A DNA stretch of 64,000 nt from Streptomyces sp. Tu6071 (GCF_000213055.1 NZ_CM001165.1:1302001-1366000), one strand, 5' to 3'. Numbered from the stretch's first letter, positions 33,035-42,594 are shown. The notes: generated by a model not told the origin, from the letters alone. Made by a program: numbers and translations.

Positions 33035-36000
33035 TGGATTTTCGGTGCCCCGGACCGTCGGCTGTGCGGGGTTCCCCGACAGCGGGGTGCGGGATGTCCG
33101 CGAGAAGGGTTTGGTGGGCCCGCGTCGTCGCCTTGGTGAAGCGGCCCGTCGTCAGCTGGGACAGGACCTTCGCGACCGTTCGCGGGGGCAGGGCCGGGGC
33201 CGCCGCGGCGAAGTGACGGACGAAGGTGTCGAGCGCCGGGGCCAGTTGTTCGGGGGGCAGCGGCTGGAGGAGGGGCGGGATCTCCTCGTAGGGGACGGGG
33301 TGGTCCGTGAGCAGGGAGATCATCGCGTGGGCGGCGGAGTGGCGCGGCTCCTCGGCGCTCTCCGCCTCGAAGAGCGCGGGGAGGCGGTCGACGAGCGGGG
33401 CGAGGGCGTGGAGGGCGCGGGCGAGAGCGGGCTCGTGGCCGAGGCGCGCGTCGCGGGCGAGGTCCGCGAGCTGGTCCCGCAGGGGGCGTTCCGCGCGGCG
33501 GGCGCGGGCGGGGAGTTCCCAGGCCGGGGGCGCGGTGTCGGGCGGCCTGCCGAGGCGCAGGTCGGACTCGCGCGGGTGGGGGGCGGGGCGCACGTGGCGG
33601 GAGAGCGCGGCCCAGGAGGTCTCCGTGAGGCATGCGTGCCACAGCCGTGCGCAGGCGCGCCAGCGCCCGACCGGGTCGGCCGTGCCGAGGAGCGCGGAGG
33701 CGGTGAGGCCGGGCCGTAGCCGTACCGCGAGCAGGACGAGGTTGGCGGTGTACGTGGCGACCCGGTGCGGGGACTGAGGGCGCCCGGGGACTCCGTCGAG
33801 GCTCGCGCGCAGGTGGGCGCCGAGGGCGTGGACGACGGCCGCCGAATCCCGCGAGCGGACGAGTTCGGCCACGGCGGAGAGGACTTCGGGGTGGTCGCCG
33901 AGCGGGACGTGGGCGAGGAGGGGCCGCAGCCGCCTGTCGTCGCCTCCCTCGGCGAGGGCCCGCAGTTCGGCGGCGAGGAGCCGGGCGACGAGGAACTCCC
34001 CGAAGGTGGCGTGCAGGAACTCGTACGACTGGTCCTCCTCGCCCTCCCCTTCGCGCCGCGAGGTGCGGACGAAGAAGAAGCGGCCGAAGAGGACCGGCCC
34101 CGGCACGGCGTGTGCGGGGCCTGGTCCCGCGCTGAGGTCGGCGGCGGCCTCGCGGGCGGTGAGCGACTGGCGGTGACGGCGGAACATGCCGAACGCGAGG
34201 ACGGAGAGCCGCAGGAACTCTCCTTCCACGGCCGCCCTTTGCTCCTCCTCCGGGAGCGGGCCGCTCCGCTTGGCGAGCTGTCGGCGGATGAAGGCGGTGA
34301 GCAGCCGTTCGTAGAGCCCGAGCCGTCCGAAGCCCGCCCCGGCCGCCGCGCGCAGCGCGTTGTCCGAGGCGTCGTAGAGGGCGAGCATCAGCAGGAGCAG
34401 CGGCTGGCAGGCGAGTTCCCCGTACGGGCGGAGCAAGTCCCTGTCGAGGGGCTGGACTTCGTGCGCGACGAACCAGCGCTTGTTGCGGGTGTTCCACGCC
34501 GCGACCCAGGCGCGTATCCGCGCGTCGTCGAAGGGTTCGAGGTGGATCACGGTGCCGCGGCGCGGGCTGAACATGCGTGCGCCCGCGAGGGTACGGCTCG
34601 TGACGACGGCGATGAGGGGACGCCCCGCGAGCGTCTCCGCGCTCTGGAACTCCTCGATCTCGACCATGAGTTGCCGTCCGTCAGCGGCGTCGGGACGGTC
34701 GGCCCCGGCCTGGAGCAGTTCGTCGAGCCCGTCGAGGAGGAGCACGCGCGGCGGGACATCGGTTCCGGCGACCGACGCGGGCGGCGCGGTGCGGTGGAGT
34801 TCGGCGGCGAGGTACGGGGCGAGGGAACCCGGCGGGGCATGCCGCAACTCCAGGCGCAGGCACGCGAATTCGGCGGTCGGGAGGCGAACCGCGAGGAGCC
34901 GGGTCAGCAGGGACTTGCCGGAGCCCGGGTGGCCGAGGACGAGGAGGGGTGCGCGTGTCGCGTCGTCGGTGAGGAAGTGGGCGGCGAGGAAGGCGTCGAG
35001 GTCGTCGCGCGGGGGTCTCGTACGCCACCAGTCCTCGCGGGCGAGGTCCCCGGGGCGGGCTCCCTCTCCGGCGAGGCGGTACGCGGGGTCGACGTAGCCG
35101 TCCCGGAGGCGCGGCGGGACGGGTCCGGCATCCTCGGCGGCGGCCAGCGGTTCGTGCAGGAGCCGGTGGGCGGGGGCGGGATTCCCCGTGAACTCCTGCA
35201 GGAGGGAGGAGAGTTCGCTCAGCCCGCGGGGTACGGGGCGCGGGGCCGGGTCGAGTGCTTCGGGCGGGTCCTCGGTCGCGGAGGTGAGCCGGAGTTCGGG
35301 GCACTCGTGGAGGGCGTCGGAGAGCAGCGCCTCGTAACGATGCCAGGCGCGCCGCACGAGGTCGGCGGTCTCGTCGTACGGCGGGTCGACCGCGCCGTAC
35401 ACGAGGTCGGCGGCGAAGGAGTACGCCCGGAGGATGTCCTCACGGATGTCGGCGGGCGCGCGGACCCGGGTGGAGCCGAGTGCGACGCGGCTCAGCTCGG
35501 TGACGACGTCCCCGTCGAAGTCGGCGTGCGCGGAGGCGAATTCCGCCCCGTGATGGAGCCCGGACGTACCGACGGCCTCGCAGAAGGCGGTCACGAGGAT
35601 CACCCGGTCGGCGGCGCACAGCAGGGCGGTCCTCGTGGTGCCGTGGTGGGCGCGGACGCGGGCGGCGAAGCCGCGCAGGAGATGCTCGGTCCCGACGGGC
35701 GCGGCGCCGCCGAGGCGCAGCGGGGCGAGCAGTTCCTCGGCGATCCCTTCGAGCCCCGGACGGCCGCCCACGAGGACGTCCACGGCCTCGGCGAAATCCT
35801 CCGGGACGGCTTCGGCCGGGCGGAACGCCGGGGTGCTCCCCCGGCGCGGGCGCGGCACGGGCCGCTCGCGTTCGGTGAGCGTCACCATCTGGTGGTGGAG
35901 CTGTCGCCAGAAGGCGGGGTCGAAGGTGTGGTGGAGCGGCGGGCGGCCCGCGCGGTGCGCGTGACAGCACTCCAGGACGCGCGCGACGGTCTCCCAGGGC

Positions 36001-36161
36001 GGCGGGCGTCTGAGCCGGCCGTTGAGGAGCTGCGAGACGGCCGAGTCGCCGCGCCCGAGCGGGCCCGTCAGCGCGGTGTGCGGGAGGCCGCAGGCCGCGA
36101 CGAGGCTCCCGAGGGTGCGGCAGAAGAACACGACCGGGACCGGGTAATCGGTGTCTTCCAT
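33018..36161 (-). CDS. HTH-NACHT STAND NTPase
   Basis: 1047 aa. The N-terminal 60 residues look like an XRE-type HTH (LVAACGLPHTALTGPLGRGD, AVSQLLNGRLRRPPPWETV). The NACHT ATPase has Walker A LGHPGSGKSLL (about residue 410) and Walker B RVLLLDGLDELL (about 470), then FLHATFGEFLVARLLAAEL, the winged-helix end common to NACHT proteins. The last about 350 residues are helical, probably the sensor. Bacterial NACHT proteins include antiphage sensors; in Streptomyces many HTH-NACHT proteins are uncharacterised. No nuclease or other effector partner adjoins. The ATG at 36161 starts directly with MEDTDYPVP. Confidence 0.85.
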   Translation of the reverse strand: MEDTDYPVPVVFFCRTLGSLVAACGLPHTALTGPLGRGDSAVSQLLNGRLRRPPPWETVARVLECCHAHRAGRPPLHHTFDPAFWRQLHHQMVTLTERERPVPRPRRGSTPAFRPAEAVPEDFAEAVDVLVGGRPGLEGIAEELLAPLRLGGAAPVGTEHLLRGFAARVRAHHGTTRTALLCAADRVILVTAFCEAVGTSGLHHGAEFASAHADFDGDVVTELSRVALGSTRVRAPADIREDILRAYSFAADLVYGAVDPPYDETADLVRRAWHRYEALLSDALHECPELRLTSATEDPPEALDPAPRPVPRGLSELSSLLQEFTGNPAPAHRLLHEPLAAAEDAGPVPPRLRDGYVDPAYRLAGEGARPGDLAREDWWRTRPPRDDLDAFLAAHFLTDDATRAPLLVLGHPGSGKSLLTRLLAVRLPTAEFACLRLELRHAPPGSLAPYLAAELHRTAPPASVAGTDVPPRVLLLDGLDELLQAGADRPDAADGRQLMVEIEEFQSAETLAGRPLIAVVTSRTLAGARMFSPRRGTVIHLEPFDDARIRAWVAAWNTRNKRWFVAHEVQPLDRDLLRPYGELACQPLLLLMLALYDASDNALRAAAGAGFGRLGLYERLLTAFIRRQLAKRSGPLPEEEQRAAVEGEFLRLSVLAFGMFRRHRQSLTAREAAADLSAGPGPAHAVPGPVLFGRFFFVRTSRREGEGEEDQSYEFLHATFGEFLVARLLAAELRALAEGGDDRRLRPLLAHVPLGDHPEVLSAVAELVRSRDSAAVVHALGAHLRASLDGVPGRPQSPHRVATYTANLVLLAVRLRPGLTASALLGTADPVGRWRACARLWHACLTETSWAALSRHVRPAPHPRESDLRLGRPPDTAPPAWELPARARRAERPLRDQLADLARDARLGHEPALARALHALAPLVDRLPALFEAESAEEPRHSAAHAMISLLTDHPVPYEEIPPLLQPLPPEQLAPALDTFVRHFAAAAPALPPRTVAKVLSQLTTGRFTKATTRAHQTLLADIPHPAVGEPRTADGPGHRKSSSSGA

Positions 36162-36352
36162 GCCTGCCCCCGCCCCCCACCCGTTTTCGCGGCGTCCCGC
36201 GCGCGCGGGGTCCACCGGCATCCCGAGCTGCGCGACTCCCTTTCGTTTCAGGGTATTTCGGAATCGTGGCCGTGACAGGAGGGCCTCGGCGAGCCTGGAC
36301 CCCTGGCCGGAGGACGGCGCGTCGTCGGGAGCGGAGGGGTGTGGTGGGCGTG

Positions 36353-36505
36353 ATGGACGTGGTGCGCGTGGTGTACGGGCTGGGCGGGGCGCTCTGCGCG
36401 GGCGGGGTGCTGTGCGGGGTGGTGCTCCCGGCGGTGTGGTCGCGGCGGCCCGAGCGGCGGCGGGCGGCGCTGCGGGTGCTCGGGGTGCTGCGGAGCGGGC
36501 GGTGA
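36353..36505 (+). CDS. Possible small membrane protein (50 aa)
   Basis: Begins ATG 36353 with GGAGGGG about 18 nt upstream (poor spacing). One hydrophobic stretch (VVYGLGGALCAGGVLCGVVL) followed by an Arg-rich tail. It might be a genuine single-span protein but could equally be a chance ORF in GC-rich DNA. It lies between the NACHT and DUF456 genes. Confidence 0.3.
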   Translation: MDVVRVVYGLGGALCAGGVLCGVVLPAVWSRRPERRRAALRVLGVLRSGR

Positions 36506-36741
36506 GGGAGCCGGGTGGCGGCGGGCGGGGAGGGGAGCCGGGGCGGGCGGCGGAAGGACCCGGGGCGGGAACAGGGAGGGAGTCCGGAGGACGCGGGGGC
36601 GGGAACAGACAGCGCGGCAGGAGGACGGGGGGCGGGGGCCGGGAGGCAGGAGACGGGCCGTGGCGGGGGCCGGGTACTCCGTATGGGCTCCTCGGGCGTA
36701 TCCGGACTGCGCGGGCGGGCGTGGGCGCGCAGGGTGGGGCC

Positions 36742-37224
36742 ATGAGTGTGTGGGAGGTCCTGATCGTCGCGCTCGTCCTGCTGCTCGGCCTCGTCGGGGT
36801 GCTGGTGCCGGGCGTGCCGGGGCCGTGGCTGGTGTGGGCGGCGATCCTGTGGTGGGCGCTCCAGTCCCCCCGGCCGCTGTCGTGGGGGGTCCTGGTGGGC
36901 TCCACGGTCGTGCTGCTGCTCAGCAACCTCGTGCGCTGGCTGCTGCCGAAGCGGCGGGTGCGGGGCTCGGGGGTCAACCGGCGGATGATGGCGTGGGCGG
37001 GGACCGGCGCGCTGCTCGGCTTCGTCCTGGTGCCGGTGCTGGGCGCGTTCCCCGGCTACGTGGGCGGCATGTACCTCGCCGAACGGCGCAGGCTCGGGAG
37101 CCACGGCGACGCGGCCGCGTCGACCCGTACGGTGATGCGGGCCATGGGCACGAGCGTCCTCGTCGAGCTCTTCAGCTGCCTGCTCATCGCGGGGGCGTGG
37201 GCGGGGGCGGAGGTGTGGGGCTGA
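36742..37224 (+). CDS. DUF456 integral membrane protein
   Basis: 160 aa, three to four membrane segments with the small-residue-rich pattern of DUF456 (LLLGLVGVLVPGVPGPWLVW, GALLGFVLVPVLGAFPGYVG, and the C-terminal LVELFSCLLIAGAWAGAEVW). Function unknown. The ATG at 36742 is preceded by GGTGGGG. It ends in a convergent arrangement with the oxidoreductase gene, with a small hairpin between. Confidence 0.85.
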   Translation: MSVWEVLIVALVLLLGLVGVLVPGVPGPWLVWAAILWWALQSPRPLSWGVLVGSTVVLLLSNLVRWLLPKRRVRGSGVNRRMMAWAGTGALLGFVLVPVLGAFPGYVGGMYLAERRRLGSHGDAAASTRTVMRAMGTSVLVELFSCLLIAGAWAGAEVWG

Positions 37225-37225
37225 G

Positions 37226-37244
37226 GGCGGCCGTGGGGGCCGCC
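37226..37244. terminator. Short hairpin between convergent genes
   Basis: GGCGGCC-GTGGG-GGCCGCC, a 7-bp perfect stem directly after the DUF456 stop and 23 bp from the stop of the convergent oxidoreductase. Confidence 0.5.
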
Positions 37245-37266
37245 GCGCCGAGGGACTAGCTCCCCT

Positions 37267-37848
37267 TCACGCCTCGGCCGGGAAGCGCGCGAGCGGGGCC
37301 TCCCGCGTGAAGAAGGTCTTGGCCTCCCTCAGGGCGCGGGCGTCGGTGCGGACGTCGCCGGGGCGCGAGCCGTTGCCGAGGAGGACGCCGCCGAAGCGCA
37401 TCCCCATGAAGGCGGCGGAGAGACGGAGGGTCCCGACAAGGGGCTCGGCGACCGCGCGGTTCTCGTCGGCCATCGCCGTGACGCCCCACAGCGTGCGGCC
37501 GGCCATCTTCTCGCGGAACGCCGGGTCTGGCGTGCGCAGCCACTTCGACCAGTGGTCGAGGTAGGTCTTCGCGTACGAGGACAGCGCGTACCAGTAGAGC
37601 GGCGAGACGACGACGAGGTCGGTCGCCCCGAGCGTGGCCTCGTGGAGCAGCGCCTCGTCCGCGGAGACGGGGGTGTGCCCCCCGGGCGCGTGGCGGCCGT
37701 CGACGTAGGCGGGGAGCGAGAGCGCGGCGAGGTCGATCCAGCGGCGGGAGTACGTCCCTGGAAGCTGCGCGGCGGTGGCCTCGGCGAGGAGGCGGGAATT
37801 GCCCTCGGGCCGGGCACTGGCGAGGAGGAAGAGAAAGGAACGGGACAT
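37267..37848 (-). CDS. NAD(P)H-dependent FMN oxidoreductase, flavodoxin fold
   Basis: 193 aa. FMN-reductase-like Flavodoxin_2/FMN_red fold: SARPEGNSRLLAEATAAQL is the phosphate-binding loop, SPLYWYALSSYAKTYLDHW the flavin-contact loop, and WGVTAMADENRAVAEPLVGT follows. Likely a quinone or flavin reductase. ATG 37848. A 424-bp gene-free stretch separates it from rsgA upstream. Confidence 0.83.
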   Translation of the reverse strand: MSRSFLFLLASARPEGNSRLLAEATAAQLPGTYSRRWIDLAALSLPAYVDGRHAPGGHTPVSADEALLHEATLGATDLVVVSPLYWYALSSYAKTYLDHWSKWLRTPDPAFREKMAGRTLWGVTAMADENRAVAEPLVGTLRLSAAFMGMRFGGVLLGNGSRPGDVRTDARALREAKTFFTREAPLARFPAEA

Positions 37849-38272
37849 GGACGGCCCAACCCGCCCCGCCCCACCCCTATTCCACGCGGGGCCCAGGGTG
37901 CGGTGGGGACGGGTACGGGCCGGGGCTGCCGCCCCCGTGGTACCCGTACCCGTCCCCCCGCCGACGAGCGGCGGACCGGGACCACCGGGTGGGCCGACAC
38001 GAGCAGGCGGGCCCGACTCGGCGGGTGGGCCGACACGAGCAAGCGGACCGGACTCGGCGGGTGGACCGGGACCGGCAGGCGGACCGGGACCGGCAGGCGG
38101 ACCCGAACCGGCGGGGGTGGCTACGGAGCCCAGCGCCCGCGCCGACCTCCGCACCCTCTCCCCCGCCCACTCCGGTCCGCCCCGCAAGGCGCCCCGCTCT
38201 ACAGGGCCCTCGCACCGCAAGGACCCCCGGTCTACAAGGCCCCCACCGCGCAAGGCCCCGCCCCGCCTCCCG
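37849..38272. repeat. Gene-free spacer dominated by degenerate tandem repeats
   Basis: 424 bp between rsgA and the oxidoreductase. From about 37976 to 38115 it is built of repeats: GGTGGGCCGACACGAGCA appears twice in a 48-54-bp frame, then GGACCGGGACCGGCAGGC units of 18 bp. In one frame these give Gly/Pro/Ala/Asp low-complexity peptides without an SD, so I do not call a gene. Confidence 0.6.
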
Positions 38273-39409
38273 TCAGCGGCGCCCCTTCCGCCCCCGCTCC
38301 GGGACCGCCCCGTACCGCTTGAGGTCCATCGCCGCGCGGCCCTCGGCGCCGCGCATCTTCCACTCGCGGCGCTGGGCGGCGCGGAGGAAGGCGTCGGCCT
38401 TGGCCTCGATGCGGGTGTTCTCGCGCTGGAGTTTGCGGTAGCTGTCGAGACGGCGCTGCGGCAGCGCGCCGCTCTCGACGGCCTCGCGGACGGCGCACCC
38501 CGGCTCGCTCTCGTGGGCGCAGTCGAGGAAGCGGCAGCCGGTGGCGTACTCCTCGATCTCGGCGAAGACCTGGCCGACGCCGTGCCCCGCGTCCCAGAGC
38601 CCCACCCCGCGCAGTCCGGGCGTGTCGATGAGGACGCCCCCGGCGGGAAGCGGGACCAGGTTGCGGGTCGTGGTGGTGTGCCGCCCCTTGCCGTCCTGGT
38701 CGCGCACGGCCTGGACGCGCATGTGCGGGGCCTCGGCGAGGGCGTTGGCGAGCGTGGACTTGCCCGCGCCGGAGCGGCCGAGCAGGACGGAGGTCCCCCC
38801 GGCGAGCACCTGCCGCAGCTCGGGCACCCCCTCCCCCGTGTCCCCGCTGACAGCGAGCACCTCGACGCCGGGAGCGGCCGAGGCGGCGTCGACGAGGAGA
38901 TGGGCGCGGGTCTCGGGATCGGGCACGAGGTCGGCCTTGGTGAGGACGAGGACGGGGGTGGCCCCGGACTCCCAGCCGAGGGCCAGGAACCGTTCCACGC
39001 GGGAGAGTTCGAGTTCGTCGGCGAGCGAGATGGCGACGACGGCGAAGTCGACGTTGGCGGCGAGGACCTGCGCCTCGCTGCGCTTGGACGAGGTGGAGCG
39101 CAGGAAGGCGGTACGGCGGGGCAGCAGCGTCCGCACGTACCGGGGGTCCGTGCCCGCCGGGTCGACGGCGGCCCAGTCCCCGGTGCAGACGACCTTCCTG
39201 GGGTCCCGGGGCACGACGAAGGCGGTGTCGGCGCGGACAGTGCCCTCGGCGGTGGCGAGATCGCACTGCCCCCGGTCGACACGGACGACCCGCCCGAGGA
39301 CGAGCCCTTCGGCGCCGTACGGAGCGAAGACTTCGGCCCACTGCTCGTCCCAGCCGTAGGGAGCGAGGGGGTGAGCGGGCATGGAGTTCTGCGAAGCAGA
39401 GAAAGACAA
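38273..39409 (-). CDS. rsgA: Ribosome small subunit-dependent GTPase A
   Basis: 378-aa circularly permuted GTPase for late 30S maturation. Motif order is permuted as expected: G4 LVLTKADLVPD (before G1), then G1 GRSGAGKSTLANAL, G3 DTPGLRGVGLWD. The C-terminal zinc-binding knuckle is CRFLDCAHESEPGC. The N-terminal OB part has GLVLGRVVRVDRGQCDLATA. I propose a TTG start at 39409 because AAGGG lies 7 nt upstream; ATG 39382 lacks an SD. It follows a 23-codon ORF by 62 bp. Confidence 0.88.
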   Translation of the reverse strand: MSFSASQNSMPAHPLAPYGWDEQWAEVFAPYGAEGLVLGRVVRVDRGQCDLATAEGTVRADTAFVVPRDPRKVVCTGDWAAVDPAGTDPRYVRTLLPRRTAFLRSTSSKRSEAQVLAANVDFAVVAISLADELELSRVERFLALGWESGATPVLVLTKADLVPDPETRAHLLVDAASAAPGVEVLAVSGDTGEGVPELRQVLAGGTSVLLGRSGAGKSTLANALAEAPHMRVQAVRDQDGKGRHTTTTRNLVPLPAGGVLIDTPGLRGVGLWDAGHGVGQVFAEIEEYATGCRFLDCAHESEPGCAVREAVESGALPQRRLDSYRKLQRENTRIEAKADAFLRAAQRREWKMRGAEGRAAMDLKRYGAVPERGRKGRR

Positions 39410-39471
39410 GGGGTGACCCTTCACAGGGGTGGCCCCGGCGCCGCGCGCATGGGCGCGTGAGTGGAGTGAGA

Positions 39472-39543
39472 TCAGCCGGTGGCCACGGAGGTGGACTTGA
39501 CGAACTTCCGCATGCGGGCAACGCCCGTCGCAACGACAGCCAT
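39472..39543 (-). CDS. 23-aa small ORF (possible leader peptide) upstream of rsgA
   Basis: Encodes MAVVATGVARMRKFVKS plus TSVATG and a TGA stop. The ATG at 39543 is preceded at 7 nt by GAGGAGGT, the best Shine-Dalgarno in this part of the window, so translation is likely. The peptide is basic in the middle with Ala/Thr/Val/Gly ends. It lies 62 bp upstream of rsgA on the same strand and could be a leader peptide coupling ribosome state to rsgA expression, or an independent microprotein. I do not recognise a family. Confidence 0.6.
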   Translation of the reverse strand: MAVVATGVARMRKFVKSTSVATG

Positions 39544-39828
39544 CTTTCGCACCTCCTCATTCACGCGTGTCCAACGGCGCCCTTCACCGGCCGCTGGGAA
39601 CGAGGCGACAGTAGCCGCGTCCCTCGCCGAAGACCACTTCTTTTCCGCGGGGCGGCTCAGCAGGGGTGAGCGGGCCCGGTGCGGGCGCCCGGGAGGGCGG
39701 AGCGACCTCGGACGACGCGCGTGGGCTGGACGCGTGTGCGCCGGGGTACGGATCGACTGCCGGGGCCGTCGCGTCGAAGCGTGCCGGGCCCTTCGCGCGG
39801 ACACCGAACTCATCGATCAAGGAGAGAC

Positions 39829-40647
39829 ATGGCTGACGAGCGGATGGCCGACGTTCCCCGGGTCCGGTACGAGAAGGAGGGGCACCTGGCCACCGTCACG
39901 CTGGACCGCCCTCGCTCGCTGAACGCCATGGATCTGCGGATGCACGAGGAACTGGCCGAGGTGTGGGACGACGTCGAAGCCGATGACAACGTGTGGGCCG
40001 TGGTGCTCACGGGTGCCGGGGACCGGGCGTTCTCGGTGGGTCAGGACCTCAAGGAGCTGGACCGCAGGAACCGGGCCGGGACGGCGGGGACCTCCAGCTT
40101 CGGCAGCCGGGGCAAGCCGGGATACCCGCGGCTGACCGAACGATTCGGCCTGAGCAAGCCCGTGATCGCCCGGGTGGACGGCTTCGCACTCGGCGGCGGC
40201 TTCGAGCTCGTGCTCGCCTGCGACCTGGTGATCGCGTCCGACCGTTCCACTTTCGGTCTGCCGGAGGCCAGGCTGGGTCTGATGGCCGGGGCGGGCGGGG
40301 TGTTCCGGCTGACCCGGCAGGCTCCGTACCGCGCGGCGATGGGCTACCTCATGACCGGACGACGGATGACCGCCGACCGGGCGTACGAGCTGGGGCTGGT
40401 GAACGAGGTGGTTCCGGCCGGACAGCTCGACGACTGTGTGGCGGGGTGGGTGGCGGACGTGCTGACATGCGCTCCGCTGTCCGTGCGGGCGATGAAGGAG
40501 GTCGCCAGGGAGTCGGCATCGCTCTCCCTGCCGGACGCCTTCGCGGCGGACTACGAGTGGGAGAGGCGCCGCATGCGCAGCGCGGACGCGCTGGAAGGCC
40601 CGAGGGCCTTCGCGGAGAAACGGGCCGCGCGCTGGCAGGGACGCTAG
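39829..40647 (+). CDS. dpgD: Enoyl-CoA hydratase/isomerase family protein, probable DpgD
   Basis: 272-aa crotonase. In Dpg biosynthesis DpgD helps DpgB to dehydrate the DpgA product to 3,5-dihydroxyphenylacetyl-CoA. Oxyanion-hole segments are [12 protein letters not shown] and [19 protein letters not shown]; the catalytic-acid region is [16 protein letters not shown]. The family alone does not prove DpgD. The assignment rests on dpgA, dpgB and dpgC being 17-20 kb away in the same cluster and on matching length. ATG 39829 has GGAGAG upstream. It marks the left edge of the peptide cluster. Confidence 0.75.
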   Translation: MADERMADVPRVRYEKEGHLATVTLDRPRSLNAMDLRMHEELAEVWDDVEADDNVWAVVLTGAGDRAFSVGQDLKELDRRNRAGTAGTSSFGSRGKPGYPRLTERFGLSKPVIARVDGFALGGGFELVLACDLVIASDRSTFGLPEARLGLMAGAGGVFRLTRQAPYRAAMGYLMTGRRMTADRAYELGLVNEVVPAGQLDDCVAGWVADVLTCAPLSVRAMKEVARESASLSLPDAFAADYEWERRRMRSADALEGPRAFAEKRAARWQGR

Positions 40648-40710
40648 GGCCCCGCTCCCGGCACGAGGGGTGGGCCCCGGGGGGCGTCTCGCCGGGGCCC
40701 GAAGCGCGGG

Positions 40711-40742
40711 CCCCGGCGGCAGCGGCAGCGGCAGCGGCAGCG
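40711..40742. repeat. GGCAGC hexamer microsatellite
   Basis: About five GGCAGC units in the 220-bp spacer between dpgD and the convergent MFS gene. No gene accepted in this spacer. Confidence 0.7.
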
Positions 40743-40867
40743 CGACCGTCACCGGCGCCGGGTACCGCAGTGCGCCACGCCGGGCGCCTAGGAGCCGCTC
40801 GCCGGGCGGGCCGCCCGGTCCGGTGCGCGTATCCGGCGGTCGGCCTGCTTCCGCTCCGGCCGTCCGG

Positions 40868-42109
40868 TCAGTCCACGTCGGACGGCCAGCGGATTCCCCG
40901 GAAGGCGGGGCTGAACAGCCCGGCGAGGAAGACCAGGGCGAGCGCACCGGCGATGGCCAGGAGCGTTGCCCTCGCGGAGAAGAAGTCGAGTGCGAGCCCG
41001 GCGGCCAGCGTCCCCGCCGCCGCGCCCAGGCCCCACAGGGTTCCGGCGGCCGACATGACGCGCCCGCGCTGTTCGTCGGGCACCTGGCGGAAGATCACCA
41101 GGTCCGCCAGGATGCGCATGGTCGGCACGCCGAGCATGATCACGACCAGCAGGAGCCCGGTCCACCACGGGCCGATGGGCAGTCCCATCAGGCACAAAAG
41201 TCCGGCCAACACAAGGAGTTGGCTGAACATCAGTAAGGCCGGCGAGAAGCGGCGCAGGGGCTTGATCAAGGCGGACCCGATGAGTCCTCCGACAGCCAGC
41301 CCCGCGACCGCGATGCCTATCTCCCCCGAGGACGCCTTCTGAGCGGTCAGGTGCACGGCGACGATCAGGACCAGGGGCGCGGTGGCGGTGTTCATCGCGG
41401 CGGTGAAGAGGGTCGTGCCGCGCAGATCCGGCGAACTCCAGAGCACGGCCAGGCCCTTCGTCAACTGGCGCAGACGAGGGCCCTCTTCGCGACGCGGCGG
41501 AGTGGCGCTCTCTCCCGGACGGAGGCGCACCAGCAGCACGCACAGGGCCGACAGCACGAAGGCCGCCACCATGACGCCGAACGGCAGGGCCCTGGAGGCC
41601 CCGTAGAGCGCGCCGCCAAGCGCGGGACCGACGAGGGAAGCCGCGTTGTTGCGCACCTCCTCAGTGGTCAGCGCCGTGGTGAGCTGGCTGCGCGGGACCA
41701 CCGCGCGCACCATCAGCATCCGGCACGTCGCGCTGACCGGTCTCGCGGCACCGATCACCACGGCGACCACCAGGAGGTGGGTCAGCGACAGTTCGTCAAG
41801 GAGCAGGGCCACCGCCACACTGCCCACGCTCACCGCCCGGACGCCCTCCACCGCCATCATCAGCAGCCGCCGGTCCACGCGGTCGGCCAGCTCACCGGCC
41901 GGGAGGCCGAGCACCAGCGCCGTACACAGCTGCACCGCGCTGAAGACACCCGCGGACGCCGGGGACCCCGTGACCGCGAGGATCACCAGCGGCCACACCA
42001 CATCGGCCACCTCAAGCCCCAGAACGGAGAGCGCCGAGCCCGACCACAACAGGTGGAAGGCGCGGTTCGCGCGCAGCGGGAGCTCGGTGGCCGGGGCGGC
42101 ATCGGGCAT
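40868..42109 (-). CDS. MFS exporter (EntS/macrolide-efflux type)
   Basis: 413 aa, about 12 membrane segments. The 2-3 loop is [20 protein letters not shown], close to the MFS_3/EntS-type efflux group, as is the central [20 protein letters not shown] and the late [17 protein letters not shown]. Next to and divergent from the NRPS gene, it is the obvious candidate for product export or self-resistance. ATG 42109. Confidence 0.85.
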   Translation of the reverse strand: MPDAAPATELPLRANRAFHLLWSGSALSVLGLEVADVVWPLVILAVTGSPASAGVFSAVQLCTALVLGLPAGELADRVDRRLLMMAVEGVRAVSVGSVAVALLLDELSLTHLLVVAVVIGAARPVSATCRMLMVRAVVPRSQLTTALTTEEVRNNAASLVGPALGGALYGASRALPFGVMVAAFVLSALCVLLVRLRPGESATPPRREEGPRLRQLTKGLAVLWSSPDLRGTTLFTAAMNTATAPLVLIVAVHLTAQKASSGEIGIAVAGLAVGGLIGSALIKPLRRFSPALLMFSQLLVLAGLLCLMGLPIGPWWTGLLLVVIMLGVPTMRILADLVIFRQVPDEQRGRVMSAAGTLWGLGAAAGTLAAGLALDFFSARATLLAIAGALALVFLAGLFSPAFRGIRWPSDVD

Positions 42110-42594
42110 GGGGAAGTCCTCCCTTGTCGGAGAGTCGTCGGCCTCCGGGCGGGTGCGGCGAGCGGGGGAGGCCGCAGAGCCGTTTCGCTGTCCGAAGGCC
42201 GAAATGTATCAGCGGGCCGAAGGGCCGAGCCGCCCCCGCCTGGGCAGCAACTGGACACCGGGCGAACGTTGTTGTGCGGGCGAGCCCGGCCCCTGTCACG
42301 TTACTGACAGTCCGTTGCCGCCCGCATTTTCGGCCGCGACGCCTTCTTATGATCGGACGCGGCGTGATGCCGCACCCGTCCGGTTTCCGGCACGCGACCA
42401 GCAGTGACTCTTGCTCAGCGCCACCCCGTCTGTACCGCGGACCGGTACCGGCACGTCTCATTCCGTCCCGCCACGGGCCCGGCAGTTCCCGGGCCGATTC
42501 CACGGCACGACCGCGTCCCCGCGCGGGAGGGCCAGGAACACGACGCCCCGTGGTCCCGGCAGTCGACCAGTTCCGTTTCCTCTGGGAGGGTTAC
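42110..42594. promoter_or_regulatory. Divergent control region of the MFS exporter and the large NRPS
   Basis: 485 bp. It contains the inverted repeat CTGTCA-N6-TGACAG (42293-42310) and, 38 bp further, a -10-like TATGAT (42348-42353) without a good -35, which suggests an activator-dependent promoter. The open frame continues upstream of the chosen NRPS start through Arg/Pro-rich sequence that I regard as non-coding. Confidence 0.5.

Noticed and set aside
39829..40647. Assigning the left crotonase to fatty-acid beta-oxidation
   Set aside because: Not excluded, but no other beta-oxidation genes are near it and it adjoins a Dpg NRPS cluster, so DpgD is the better reading.
42110..42594. Extension of the NRPS N-terminus to a start at 42124
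   Set aside because: The sequence before 42595 translates to Arg/Pro-rich peptide without similarity to any NRPS N-terminus and spans the inverted repeat and -10-like box.
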